From the NCBI GenBank assembly GCA_027922465.2, contig BQMF02000054.1:620001-684000 (forward strand): a stretch of DNA of 64,000 bases, written 5' to 3'. The stretch's first letter is position 1. Every line of letters starts with the position of its first letter. The DNA is from Turritopsis dohrnii (taxonomy: Eukaryota > Cnidaria > Hydrozoa > Anthoathecata > Oceaniidae). This document shows, piece after piece, positions 1 to 10,735 of the stretch. Under the pieces are notes generated by a model. It was not told where the DNA came from, searched no databases, and saw nothing but the letters and a program-made list of their open reading frames with translations. A program made the translations under genes and the position numbers.

Positions 1-933
1 CAGGTATAATATCAGAGTTAAAATTATGATCCTGTAATTGAAGTTTCTATAAGATCTGAATTTTGTGAAATGGAATAAAGAGCAATTAATTGGTGCGTTG
101 TGCAGTTATACATAACTTTTACACTTTTATTTTTAGTAATTAGTAATTAGATCTTCATGTAACCTTATCTGAGGACCACTTAATTGGTAAAAACGAAAGT
201 TCACCTGCGTGTTTAACCAAACATGCAATCCTGTAAGAACGTAAAGTTGGAAGGTCTAACTTGTTAAACTGAAATTTGAAGCTTAAATAAAACCGAATAA
301 AGTATCAAAGTTGTTGTAGTTTTTCCTGCCCATATGATTTCTGTTGATGCGTATCGTATTGCCGTATGTAGTTTATATGCTGTCACAAAAATCTGTCGAC
401 TAATAAGGAAAAGGATTTAACTGTTATGGAAACGCAAGGTTTCCTTTTATAACGTTTACTTTGAGATTTAGTTAAGGCGACTTCCGTTAGAAAAAATACC
501 AGGTACTAATCAAACTATTTCAGAATGCTGGTCATTTCTTTTGTAAAGTGATTATGATCTTTAGATTTTTGAGCATACAGTTCGCGCTGACCTTAAGGCC
601 CAGGGCCTCTTGTCTCAATTCAATTTGATTTTTTAGTAATTATTTTGTCATTTATTTAGTTTATGGGTGTTTAGTTTATTTCACTATAAACTCAACGTTT
701 TTCTCATTTTGTGTGCATTTGGTTGTAGTAAAAACACGTAGTGTTGCTTGTGAAAGATGGCACTGCGAATCATAAACCTTTTATAATTCAACTCTTTTCA
801 AAGTGGCTTCAAATCAATTCAATTTTTATAGCGTATCACTAGCGGTTACTTGGCCAGTTGGTAGGTTTTGGTTTTTTTCTTTCTTTCTTTCCTTCTGTTG
901 CTTCAATTATATGTAGTTTTTTACTAATACTCT
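1..933. other. No gene recognised; AT-rich flank
   Basis: No open frame of meaningful length and no recognisable RNA gene is seen. A pyrimidine-rich stretch with TTTC repeats lies near 870-900, just before the transposase remnant. Confidence 0.5.
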
Positions 934-2850
934 TTGAACCGCTACCGTAACATCGTTGGTGAAATTGACCTGTCTTCCTCATCCTGCGCCCAGAGCTTGT
1001 TCAGAAGAATGGGCTATAGAAGGCGCAGAAAAACTTCTTCGGCTGTGGAGATACCAGATGCTGCCAGAAAGGAAATCGAATATTTGTTTCTTCATTCTAT
1101 TGTTGATACTGTAGAAAAATACCAAATTCCATTGTCACTCATTCTGAATTTGGACCAAACTCCCTTGAAGTATGTTCCTGTTGGCAACGAGACGATGGCT
1201 TTGAGTGGTGCAAAAAGTGTCACAGTTGAGGAAGTTCTGACAAGCGTTGTATAACTGGAACATTCGCCATCACCATGCACGGTGAATTTTTACCCATGCA
1301 TCTAATTTACAAAGGAAAGACAGTACAAAGTCTACCAAGATTCAAGTTTCCCGATGGCTTTTGTCTCAGTGCTAACGAGAAACATTATTCTAACAGACAT
1401 GAATCTTTGAAGTACCTAAAGGAAGTGATTGTACCATACGTTAAGAAACAACGCTCAATTGAAGGTCTAGATGAAAACCAAAAGGCTTTAGTCATAATGG
1501 ATGTTTTCACTGGGCAAATGACCCCTGAAGTCCTTGCCAGTTACAGGGAATATAACATCTGTGTCGAAAATGTTCCGGCGAATATGACGAAGTACAGGGT
1601 GATTAAAAAAAATGGCACCCCTAGACTTTTTGACGTAACTTTTTTTCTGTTTGTCAAATCGCCTTGAGATTTTACATGCTTTCTCCCTAGTATATTTGTA
1701 ACAAGTGTGCAAAGTTTCAGCTTTATATGTAAAGTATTTTTGAAGTTACAAAGGGTAACGGTAAGGTAAGGTAAGGTTTATTTTGACGTCAAAAAGGATG
1801 CGCTTTTAAAACGATATTCAAGCTTCTACGGCTTTACGGATTAAAAATCAACTTTTAAGTTGGACAAATCTCGATCAATTCTCGATCTTGCAAGGGGAGT
1901 AAAGATGCTCTTTGCAGTGAACAAGAGCGATATCTCTTTGGAAAGGATTGCCGTCAAACGAAAAACTTTCCCGAAAAACGTCATGATTTCTGTTGGTGTT
2001 TCAAAACTTGGGAAAACCTCCGTATTTTTTGTTGAAAAAGGTATTAAAATAAATTCAGAATATTACATGCGTGAAATTCTTGATGAAATGCTACCCGAAA
2101 TGAGTGCTCTTTCTGGTGGTGATTACATTTTTCTTCAAGACGGAGCACGATCACTTCGAAGGCTTCTATCGCTTATCTGGATGAAGAATGTCCTTGTTAT
2201 GTCAAACCACATTTTTGGCCTCCGAATTCTCCAGATCTCAATGTTTTAGATTTTTCTGTGTGGGGTGATTTTGAATCGAAAGTGTGGAAGCACAAACCAA
2301 CAGATGTTGAAAGCTTGAAAGAGGCAATCAAAGCTGAATGGGCTGTTTACCCGCAGGAAAGAATGAAGGATATCGTTATCAACCGCTCGACTTGACGGTG
2401 AATCGAGAGGCAAAACGTTTTTTGAAACAAAAGTTTGTCGATTGGTCCTCTCATCAAGTTACAACCCAACTCAATGAAGGTAAAGCCTTAGATAGCATCA
2501 AAGTCCCACTGAAACTATCAATCATAAAACCATTACATGCTGGATGGATCGTCGAATTCTACAATTTTATGACTTCGGACAGCGGAAAGAAGTACATCGA
2601 CAGCGGATGGCGGGCAGCCGGAATTACAGATGCCATAGAGATGGGTAAAGCAAACCTTCCACCAATAGACCCTTTCCATGATCTGGATCCGTTACTTCCT
2701 TCAGCCGAGGCAACACAAGCAATTGGATCAATGATCGCTATACCGGAAGAACAGATCGGCTGCGATGATGATGACGATGAAGAAGATAACTTTTCAAGCG
2801 ATTCAGAGTGGGAGTATGATGAAAGAAATGCTTTTGATGTATTTGAGTAG
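934..2850 (+). pseudogene. pogo/Jerky-like DDE transposase remnant, interrupted by a nested mariner
   Basis: Three blocks read as one DDE-superfamily (DDE_1, pogo/Tigger/Jerky type) transposase. The first (934-1240) contains NLDQTPLKYVP, the usual NxDQT catalytic aspartate block. The second (from about 1230, other frame) contains TGTFAITMHGEFLPM and LVIMDVFTGQ, the second aspartate block. The third (about 2380-2850) resumes at QPLDLTVN and ends in an acidic DDDDDEEDN tail typical of the family. The first and second blocks are joined by a frameshift near 1230. A mariner sequence separates the second and third. The N-terminal DNA-binding half (CENP-B-type helix-turn-helix) is not found upstream. 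The gene is dead as it stands. Family assignment rests on motifs, not on a search. Confidence 0.8.
1595..2378 (+). mobile_element. Nested, decayed mariner (DD34D-type) transposon
   Basis: The insertion begins at a TA followed by CAGGGTGATT, a mariner-like terminus, exactly where the pogo reading frame breaks. Its 3' end is lost: mariner coding runs straight into the host transposase at about 2370-2380. The open block 1860-2249 has KRKTFPKNVMISVGVS and FLQDGA. After a frameshift near 2155, the other frame gives PPNSPDLNVLDFSVWGDFE, the third-aspartate block. The helix-turn-helix part is missing. It is on the same strand as the host element. Confidence 0.72.
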
Positions 2851-2938
2851 TGATTGTTACCAGAAAAAATAGTAAAAAAACATGCTTACAAAGTGATATA
2901 TGTGTCTCCTTACCTTTTTGAAAATCTTAACTTTTTTG

Positions 2939-3137
2939 GAAACGCGAAAGTTTATTTCACACGAAACGCAGGTTTATGATCGAACGCGAAAGTTTATTTC
3001 ACACGAAACGCAGGTTTATGATCGAACGCGAAAGTTTATTTTACGCGAAATGCGTTGTAATCGGGCATTCGCGAAAGTTAATCCCTAAAATTTCGCGGTT
3101 TTTTTTGCTCGCGAAACTTTCTCCACGCGAAAGTTTG
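2939..3137. repeat. Tandem repeat, 42-bp period, built on CGCGAAAGTTTATTT
   Basis: Starts of CGCGAAAGTTTATTT lie at about 2943, 2985 and 3027, a 42-bp period. Further CGCGAAA/TTTCGCG words follow to about 3137, some inverted. It lies between the pogo remnant and the BEL/Pao remnant and is CpG-rich against its AT-rich surroundings. Confidence 0.75.
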
Positions 3138-3172
3138 TACCAATAAAGTATTCATTTCATTGTATTTTCATT

Positions 3173-6100
3173 TTGAACCATAACTCAATACATGTTCCAA
3201 ACCTGTCTTATTTCTCCGTGAGAAGTGATACCGCTACATTCGAACAGATCAATTCGACATCAATTTATCACATGAATTCAATCTTAAGCAATAATCACAT
3301 GTCAAAACGTATCAGACCGAGAATCGATTATACTATTTTCAACTCAACTGGTGAGAAAACCGAACTTCAAGATCTATCAGCCCAACTCGATCAACTAACG
3401 TTAGACGTAAAGCCATCATCGACTGTGTTAGAAACCCAAGTAATGGTTCAGGAGGTCCACGACATTGTTGACAAAAATCCAATCCACAGTGGAGTCGATC
3501 TATCTGGAATGGTGGAAAAGTTAACAGACTTGCTAAAGTCTATTCGAACACTTGTTCTCCAAACTCAAACGCCTGACAAACAACTTACAATGTAAATTGT
3601 CGGTGCCATGCAGCTAATCAAGGATTATATTAAGCAAGCCAACGATTTGAAAGTGAAAGCAAACCTCCTACGAACGAAACAAGCAAGTGACGACGAGATA
3701 CGTAAACTCCAATCTCACCAATTCTTGATCGAGGACACAAGACGTTCCATCGTTAAAGAATTCGCTCGTAATCCTCAAGACTTGACTGATGAAGAACTTG
3801 AGCAGATCAGAAACAATCTTCCGTCGACCACATCTCAGATTAACGAAATATCCAAGAGGATTGAAACTATTACCAAGACGACGACAAATCCTGATGTTCA
3901 AAGTGCTTGGCATCATCTCAATGAGAGGTATACGCATCTTATATCAATCAGATCAAGATACACAGAAAAGCTGAACTCTGAGATCGAAGAGCGTCAGGTG
4001 TATGAACGAAAACTCTTTTCAGAATCAACTCTAAACATCAAACTTGAAAGATTTTCTAGTCATCAAGACTCGGTGGATTTCTACACATTCAAATCGAAGT
4101 TTGAGAAGCTTTACCTGCGAACCACGCCTAAACATCTCCTTGCTGACCTGCTAAAAAATAACTAACTTAAAGATCCAGCTCTCAATTGCGTCAGAACGAT
4201 CGACAACATTGAGGAGATATGGACAAGATTGAAGCTTGCATATGGTGATGTGATGCTGATGCTTCAGAAGAAGATAAATCAATTGAGCCCGACAAATCCA
4301 ATTTATCGTTCGAAAGATATTTACTCAATCGTCAATTCGTTAAGCAACATCATCAACATGATCAAAGATCTCACTGGCAAAGAAGCACGACATTGAAAAC
4401 TACTTGTACTATGGTGGTGCAATCCAAAAAGTATACCATCTCCTTGGGGACGCAAGGCTGTCAAGGTGCCTTGTTCATATTTCAAACGATAATCTTGCTC
4501 CAGAAGAAACGTGGTCCAAGTTGTGCAAATTTCTGGAAGATGAGTTGACTATCCAACAACAGAAATTAATCGTGAAGATGTCAGTTCATGGTCAAAATAA
4601 ATCAACAACAAGCCGACCTAAAGACAACCAACATCAAGATGCATCCAAGACAAACAGGACTCAGAGGTATGGGTATTCTTCTAAATTTAGTTCTAGTACC
4701 ATACCTTCTGAGACTACCTGTTTTATCTGTAACTCCAAAGAAGGCGTTGACGATCATATGTCCACCTTTGGTCCTGGAGGCACCAGGTTACTACAGTACT
4801 ATACGTGCAAAAAGTTCGTCGAACTTTCACCTGCTGATAGACTTTCCTTGCTTAAAAACAAGGGATACTGCTTTCAGTGTCTTTTTCCAGGCGCTGATGC
4901 ATCAATTGAAGGCAAATTTAATGGTTGGAATCATTAGACGGAGTTTCTCCTTTCTGGACGGAAAATTATTCAAGCAACTTTATACGAGCTTTGTTCGCCC
5001 ACATCTAGAGTACTGCCAGAGTGTATGGTCACCACATCTGAAGAAGTACATTAAACTGATAGAATCCGTTCAGAGACGAGCCACAAAATTGGTGGATGGG
5101 TTTAAAGACCTTACGTATTTGGAGCGTTTGCAAAAGCTTGGGCTACCATCACTTGTGTACAGAAGACTTCGGGGTGATATGATCGAAATATTTAAACACC
5201 ATCATTCGTACGATGTGAAGTGTCTCTCGCCCTTTTTCCGCAAAAGAATAAAGCCATTTCGACGCCACGCCCTGCCACTGGAGCGTAATTTTGCAGAAGA
5301 TGGATTGAGAGGAGTTCAACACAATTCGTTCTATTTTCGAACATTGAAGATTTGGAATGAACTACCGAAAGACGTTGTAGAAGCTGACACGATCAACACG
5401 TTTAAAAACAAGTTGGACAAATATTGGAAGAACTTACGATTTTGCTACGACGATTAAACAATGATCGATTCGAAGAGGCACTTGTTGGCGCCTGTGAATT
5501 GTAAATCATGAATAATAATAATTGAAAAACACAAGGAGGGAAGATGTCAACGAGACTTTACATGTCAGCATGTATCACATCTGAAATATTTTACAAAGAA
5601 GCACGTCCTCGTCTGTCACGAACACAAGGATGATCAAAATAACAAGGACCTTCTGTCGATGTACAAGTAACGATTCATCAAAAGTGCAAATCTTTCATCG
5701 TTTTCAAAGAATATCAGCCTATTATTTCATGTACACGAAGCGTTCAAGACTAGCCATCAAACCACTGAGCAAGGGTCCGGCGGTGAATGTCAATCGACAG
5801 CAAGCCTTACACAATATTCTTTGATTCTGGCTGTAGTGATTTTATTGTGAAACGTTCTGCTATCCAATCGCTCTCATCAAAAGCAACACAAATTTCATCA
5901 CAGGTCACTCAAATTGGAGGAGTTGGTAAAACATCATTACAAGCGTTTGGTGCCTACAATGTCAAGGTCCCAATTCACGATGGTACAATTGCTTCCTTCA
6001 ATGGTATATCATTGGATTCATTAACAACAACGTTTCCAGACTATCCGCTTACTGACGTATATAACGACATCGTAAAAAGCTTTAAGTCGTCTGGTGGTGA

Positions 6101-6497
6101 TTCATCTCAACTCCCACAACCTGCCTCATGTTTCGGAGGTGATGTACATTTTATGATTAGTATCAGCTACCTAAGGTATCATCCAAGACTCATCTACCAA
6201 CTTCCTTCTGGACTAAGTATCTACGAATCCGTCTTCACCAATCAACATGGTGGTCGTGGAGTCATCGGTGGACCCCACGAGATATTCACCAAGATTCATC
6301 AAACATACTTCAATCAAACGAAATATCTTGGTTTCTTCAGCAAGCAGTTATCCTTATACGGAATGGATATCAGAGTCAATCCAGCAGTTAACTACTTGTC
6401 AACCTATCCTGTCCGTCACATCAAAGACTTTGAAGATGTGGAAGATGCTCTCAGGGTGCACTACGTCAAAATTAAGGGTGAGAGGGGGCACATTTAA
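3173..6497 (+). pseudogene. BEL/Pao LTR-retrotransposon remnant (gag and protease)
   Basis: The gag part runs from about 3173 with in-frame stops at 3593 and 4163 and a frameshift near 4390. It includes the LERFSSHQDSVDFYTFKSKF block expected for Pao gag (DUF1759-like) and a Cys/His region (CFICNSKEGVDDH, then GYCFQC). After the inserted LINE it continues with GRCQRDFTCQH. The protease part (5787-6497) has FFDSGCSDFIV, with the catalytic DSG, then LPSGLSIYESVF and GVIGGPHEIFTKI, which are Pao pol motifs. Reverse transcriptase, RNase H and integrase are absent, so most of pol is deleted. A purine run (GAGAGGGGG, about 6479-6488) could be the polypurine tract. No LTR pair could be confirmed by eye. 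Confidence 0.78.
4911..5519 (+). mobile_element. 5'-truncated CR1/Rex-like LINE fragment inserted in the BEL gag
   Basis: The frame from 4911 to 5457 encodes the C-terminal end of a non-LTR reverse transcriptase: LYTSFVRPHLEYCQSVWSPH, then IESVQRRATKLVDG and YRRLRGDMIEIFK, ending FKNKLDKYWKN. A short 3' UTR ends in an AAT microsatellite tail. The insert is bounded by AATTGAA at 4904-4910 and 5520-5526. Removing the insert and one copy rejoins the gag frame (DASIE then KHKEG). This is a different family from the full-length LINE at 33-36 kb. Confidence 0.85.
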
Positions 6498-8210
6498 ACG
6501 AATAATTTAGTTATTCATTTTGAGTGAAATAAACCTTGTTTGCATTGTGGTATACTTAGATTGTTACAAGCTGGCGTTTCTTTTTTCTAAAATAAATGTC
6601 GTGCTTTAAACGTTCTGAGTTTGTACTGCAAAATTGAACGTTACTAGTGACGGACGTTAGAACGGGCGTAAAGAACTGTAGCATTACACACTGACTGACA
6701 GACACGGGTAAATGAAAGACCAACCTCACGGTGTTGACCAATAAATCAATAAAAACACAAGATTGAATTGATATATTTTTCCAACAAATCCGATTGTTGG
6801 TATTCTTCTAAACTTGCACAGTGTCACAAATTTTATCGTTTTAAGTGAAATAACATTCGATACTACTGAATCATCAGCACTACTGGTAACTTACCTTCAG
6901 AATTAAGCAGATTGTGAGAAATTCAGTTTCTCTAGAAGTGATCGTTAGAGAAGTTATTGTCGTATTTGATTCTTATCTAAAGAGTCTCAAAGCATTGTGA
7001 AAAATGTTAACGCTAAAATCCCAATTTTCGGGCTACGACAGACAACAATGTGAGCATCGAATAAGTTTTATTGGACGTTGAGCTTGCTTAAGAGAGCTGA
7101 GCTTTCCTTAATTGGGAAAAGGTGAAAATTAATTAATACTGCCGGCAGGAAGGATGGCTGCGATCTCGTAAGATGCTGTACTGCTGTACCGATAACATTG
7201 AAGATAATAAACGCATTAATAAGTTGATCGTCTGACCACAGCAAACAAGAAGAAGCAGTAGTCTGTGATTAGGGAAAAAACACTAAAAAATGCATTTGTA
7301 ATGAATATCTTTGTTCCAGACGAGAATTTTGGAATTTCAAAAGAAGATAGTGAGTTTTGAACGGGAATCTTTTATCTCATAAAAGGACTTTTTAAGTATT
7401 ACGTCATTCTGTTTCTTATGTGGAGAGAAATACATTTGTTCATGTAAGGCTAAAAAAACTGCACAGTAGATGGTACTTCCCTTGTTTTAAATATGTTCAA
7501 GTGTGGATATTTCTCTCTTTTGTTTGGGACTTTGTGGTTTGCAACATCAATAAAACATCAATAAAACTAATAAAAGCTTTGATAATCTGCCATTTTTGAT
7601 ACTCAAATTTCCTGTTTTCCCAATACATTAGAATATGCACCTTTTCCCTTTACCTTTAATATAATGATATAACTGGGCATACTAGAAGAAAGCAAGTTGA
7701 TGTAAAAACTTTATGCCCAGCGAGCACCAGAAAATGTACCCATGTTGTAGAGCCTAAAAACTGATTAAAGCAAATGTATGTGATCGTTTCGATACGACGA
7801 ACCGTTACAGAGATATAGTCGAAGGCAGATTTTGATGACGTCAAATTAAGGTCTATTTCATTGCCATCTGATTTGCCATTGTTTGTTGTATAAGGTAACC
7901 CTAAGCAGGAGATAACTGAATAGGGGGAACGGCTAAACTTTTATATTTCTTTAATTCATTCTAAAAAAATTTTAAAAATATGCTTGAAAATATAAGAAAG
8001 TTGAAAAATAGAAAAATAAAGAAAAGATACTATAGGAAGTATAATTTTTGAATGAAAAAAAATTATAAATTATGAATTTTCCAATCAGATTTTACTTGCA
8101 GATAAAAGAATAAGATAGACAATAGAACCATTTTGATCAATTCTTATTTGTTTTAAAATCAATATATTATTGCTTTATCGAATCAAATAAACAGGTGGAA
8201 TTATTTAAGT
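6498..8210. other. Intergenic; no gene recognised
   Basis: Short open frames here show no family motif. The first part may include a remnant 3' LTR of the BEL element, but no second copy was seen for comparison. The last 250 bases before the GPCR are very A-rich. Confidence 0.4.
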
Positions 8211-8228
8211 TTGTTCGAAAGTCCTTGT

Positions 8229-9323
8229 ATGATTACATTTTTTGGTAGAAATATAATAATAATAACAGCAACAACAACAACAACAAACACCGTCATGGTT
8301 GATACAAGGTTACTTCAGAAAGCGGCAGAATTGACGGTATATAGCGTGACGGCAGTTCTTCATCTTGTCGGGATATATTTATTAAAAAAGTCTATGAAAC
8401 ATGGCGGAGCAGCTTCGCAGACGTTATTATTGATTACTTTAAGCGCCAGTGATGTATTGATCTGTTTATTAACAGCTATGCGGAGGGTGTTTAATTTTTT
8501 TAATTTGAGAAACTTTGACACGTTAGCCATGTTATTTCATTGGACATCAATCATCGCGTTTTATTACTCCGCCATTATTATGCTCACCGTTGATCGATTT
8601 CTAATGGTTCATTTGAACATCAGATACAGTGAAAAAGTAGCACTTAAATTTTTCAAGACATACGTGGCATTAGCCGTGACCATGTGTTTAATTTACGGAA
8701 CAGTTACATACAATATCTTACCGCTGTCAAAGAAAAGCATCATCCAATTCTGTTCTATATACAGTTTCCCCTTGGGCGATATTGTGTTTTTAATTGTTGC
8801 TATGACAACATATCTGTATGTTTTTAAAAAGATACGAGGAAATGCGATGAAACGGAACGCTATGATCAAATCATTAAACCGAAGCGAGTTGGCTTCGAGG
8901 ACTATAGGTAAGGCAAGAGAATCGATCTTTGATAGCAATTCAAAGGGAATCTCTTTGTCTGCATTCACGTTCTATAAAGAACCAACCACTGATGGAGCAC
9001 AGCAAGTATCAATTAGTGGCAATAAAGCCATCCACTACCTCTCAGTTAGGCCAACAGTACACCCGTTGAGCAAAAACATCAAAAGAAAAAAAGTATTTAC
9101 CCCCGGTTTGATAATACTTTCTTTCGCTGTATTTATTGTCGTTCCAGACACAATCTATTTCTTCTCGACTTTATACAGCTTCACTTTACCGCCATTTTCT
9201 TACATTCTTATGAATGTGGCGTATTTTATGGCGTACTTATCAGATGTCTTCATCTATATTTTGACGTACCAACCAGTTCGACGAAGATTAAACCAAATTC
9301 TGAGAAGGAACTTTGGAAATTAG
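8229..9323 (+). CDS. Intronless rhodopsin-type (class A) G-protein-coupled receptor
   Basis: A single open frame encodes seven hydrophobic segments, so this should be a plasma-membrane receptor coupling to heterotrimeric G proteins; the ligand is unknown. Using residue numbers from a TTG at 8211, TM1 is about 42-58, TM2 about 71-90 with the conserved LSASD aspartate, and TM3 about 104-128 ending TVDRF, a DRY variant. TM4 and TM5 follow, then a basic third intracellular loop of about 100 residues. TM6 carries VVPDTIYFF in place of the usual CWxP. TM7 ends SDVFIY where NPxxY is expected, then a basic tail. No cysteine is seen at the start of TM3. In-frame ATGs are at 8229 and 8295; the second leaves a short extracellular N-terminus and is equally plausible. 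Intronless class A receptors with DRFL-type motifs are common in cnidarians. Confidence 0.82.
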   Translation: MITFFGRNIIIITATTTTTNTVMVDTRLLQKAAELTVYSVTAVLHLVGIYLLKKSMKHGGAASQTLLLITLSASDVLICLLTAMRRVFNFFNLRNFDTLAMLFHWTSIIAFYYSAIIMLTVDRFLMVHLNIRYSEKVALKFFKTYVALAVTMCLIYGTVTYNILPLSKKSIIQFCSIYSFPLGDIVFLIVAMTTYLYVFKKIRGNAMKRNAMIKSLNRSELASRTIGKARESIFDSNSKGISLSAFTFYKEPTTDGAQQVSISGNKAIHYLSVRPTVHPLSKNIKRKKVFTPGLIILSFAVFIVVPDTIYFFSTLYSFTLPPFSYILMNVAYFMAYLSDVFIYILTYQPVRRRLNQILRRNFGN

Positions 9324-9623
9324 TTTCAATACATTGTTTAATGTCAAACAACTAAGTCTATGTCTATGATGAACCTGCACCCCTTTATCATTTCATCTAC
9401 TTTTCCATTGGTGGCAGTTTAAAGATCGCAAAAGGACTGAGAAGACGCTGACCACTTTTTTTTTTTTTTTTTCTCTCTCTCTTGTCATATTTGTAATATT
9501 TACCATAAACAGGTCACACGTTGATAACAGCAATTAAGTTTGTTGAAGTGTTTATAAAGTGTTTATATGTATATATTTCTATTGTAGATATGTACATATA
9601 TATACCTGTATAAATATTGCTTA

Positions 9624-9629
9624 AATAAA
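9624..9629 (+). promoter_or_regulatory. Candidate polyadenylation signal for the GPCR
   Basis: AATAAA lies about 300 bases after the GPCR stop codon, in a TA-rich stretch. It is the first good match downstream. Confidence 0.4.
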
Positions 9630-9656
9630 TGTATCAGAAATGTCTTTGTTTACATG

Positions 9657-9708
9657 AAAAATCATAGCTGAAAATCATAGCTGAAAATCATAGCTGAAAA
9701 CCATAGCT
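9657..9708 (+). repeat. 13-bp tandem repeat, four copies
   Basis: AAAATCATAGCTG is repeated four times; the last copy has one change (AAAACCATAGCTG). It sits just after the candidate poly(A) signal of the GPCR. Confidence 0.9.
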
Positions 9709-10219
9709 GAATAATGAAGCAAACAATAATCTTATAAACAATAAACGCATTTTGGCGCATGATGACATCATATTTTCAGTCTTACAAGAAATTCATTTAT
9801 CACAAAATATTCGAGGATAACCTGACAAAATAGAGACATAGAACTCTGGTTTACTTTCTAGTTGTGCCTTTATGGAAAAGATACTGTAATGATAAAATGG
9901 TTCTCTTTTAGAAGGAAAGTTTGCGACGCCTTGATAAGACGTCTTAGATAGGTTTTAACTTTCTTGTTTTTCGCAAAATGTTTCTTGTTGCTATAATTGG
10001 TTTTAATTTTAGACAAAAGTCATTACTTGCTTATTTTTATTGTATAGACATAACACAACTTCTGTGAACAGAACTGTAAAAAATATTTATTAATATTTAT
10101 TTGTACTTGTTTCTACATGTGACAATGGCTCTTGACGAACTTTTCCATCATTGACAGTTTTTTATTTTTCGTAGGACTTTTACCAAAAAAGTTAGGTTCA
10201 GGTCATTTGAATGTTCATA

Positions 10220-10220
<1 letters not shown>

Positions 10221-10303
<83 letters not shown>

Positions 10304-10333
10304 AATAACAACAACAACAACAACAACAATAAT

Positions 10334-10384
<51 letters not shown>

Positions 10385-10406
10385 AATAATAACAATAATA
10401 ACAAAT
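10221..10406. repeat. (CAA)n trinucleotide microsatellite, about 185 bp
   Basis: Nearly pure CAA units with a few AAT interruptions. It opens frames that read as poly-Asn on the plus strand and poly-Leu or poly-Cys on the minus strand; these are artefacts of the repeat. Confidence 0.97.
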
Positions 10407-10554
10407 ACTAATGCAGCAGTTTAACATTCCCATAGATATGCTTGCATTCTCCAGATATATATACTACTATATCTCTTCTGATCAAAACTTAGTTTGAAAT
10501 AGAATGTCTAGTCACGTTTCATATGTTATATCGTATGGTTCGTGTGACAATTTT

Positions 10555-10735
10555 CAGCCATCAGACTTTATGGTGTAAACCTTGTGAAATATGTCTGGGT
10601 TAGTGAGGGTAAGGGTCGGACTTGTTCAAACATATTTGTAAGTATTATTCAATGATATTCGCACTCAATGTACCTCTCCAATTGCAGCGCAAATTGCTCT
10701 AACCACTAAGCTACCGACCCCTTGCGATCACACTA
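10555..10735 (-). mobile_element. tRNA-derived SINE-like repeat
   Basis: On the minus strand, 10720 downward reads GGTCGGTAGCTTAGTGG then TTAGAGC, which fits a tRNA A box (TRGYNNARNNGG). About 45 bases on, GAGTGCGAATATC resembles a B box. The tail contains CCTCACTAACCCAGACATAT. Related tails occur near 10925-11010, 37745-37860 and 45545-45600, so the sequence is dispersed. It is not a functional tRNA gene: no cloverleaf closes. Confidence 0.5.

Noticed and set aside
6489..6800. 3' LTR of the BEL/Pao element
   Set aside because: A purine run precedes it, but no matching 5' LTR was found near 2880-3170, so the LTR could not be supported.
8693..8968. Minus-strand 91-codon frame inside the GPCR
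   Set aside because: It is a shadow of the plus-strand receptor, which has clear transmembrane and DRF motifs.
10198..10433. Open frames reading as poly-Asn, poly-Leu and poly-Cys proteins
   Set aside because: They come from the (CAA)n microsatellite read in different frames; there is no other sequence content.
10680..10735. Functional tRNA gene on the minus strand
   Set aside because: Only A-box-like and weak B-box-like text is present; acceptor and T stems do not pair, so it is SINE-like.
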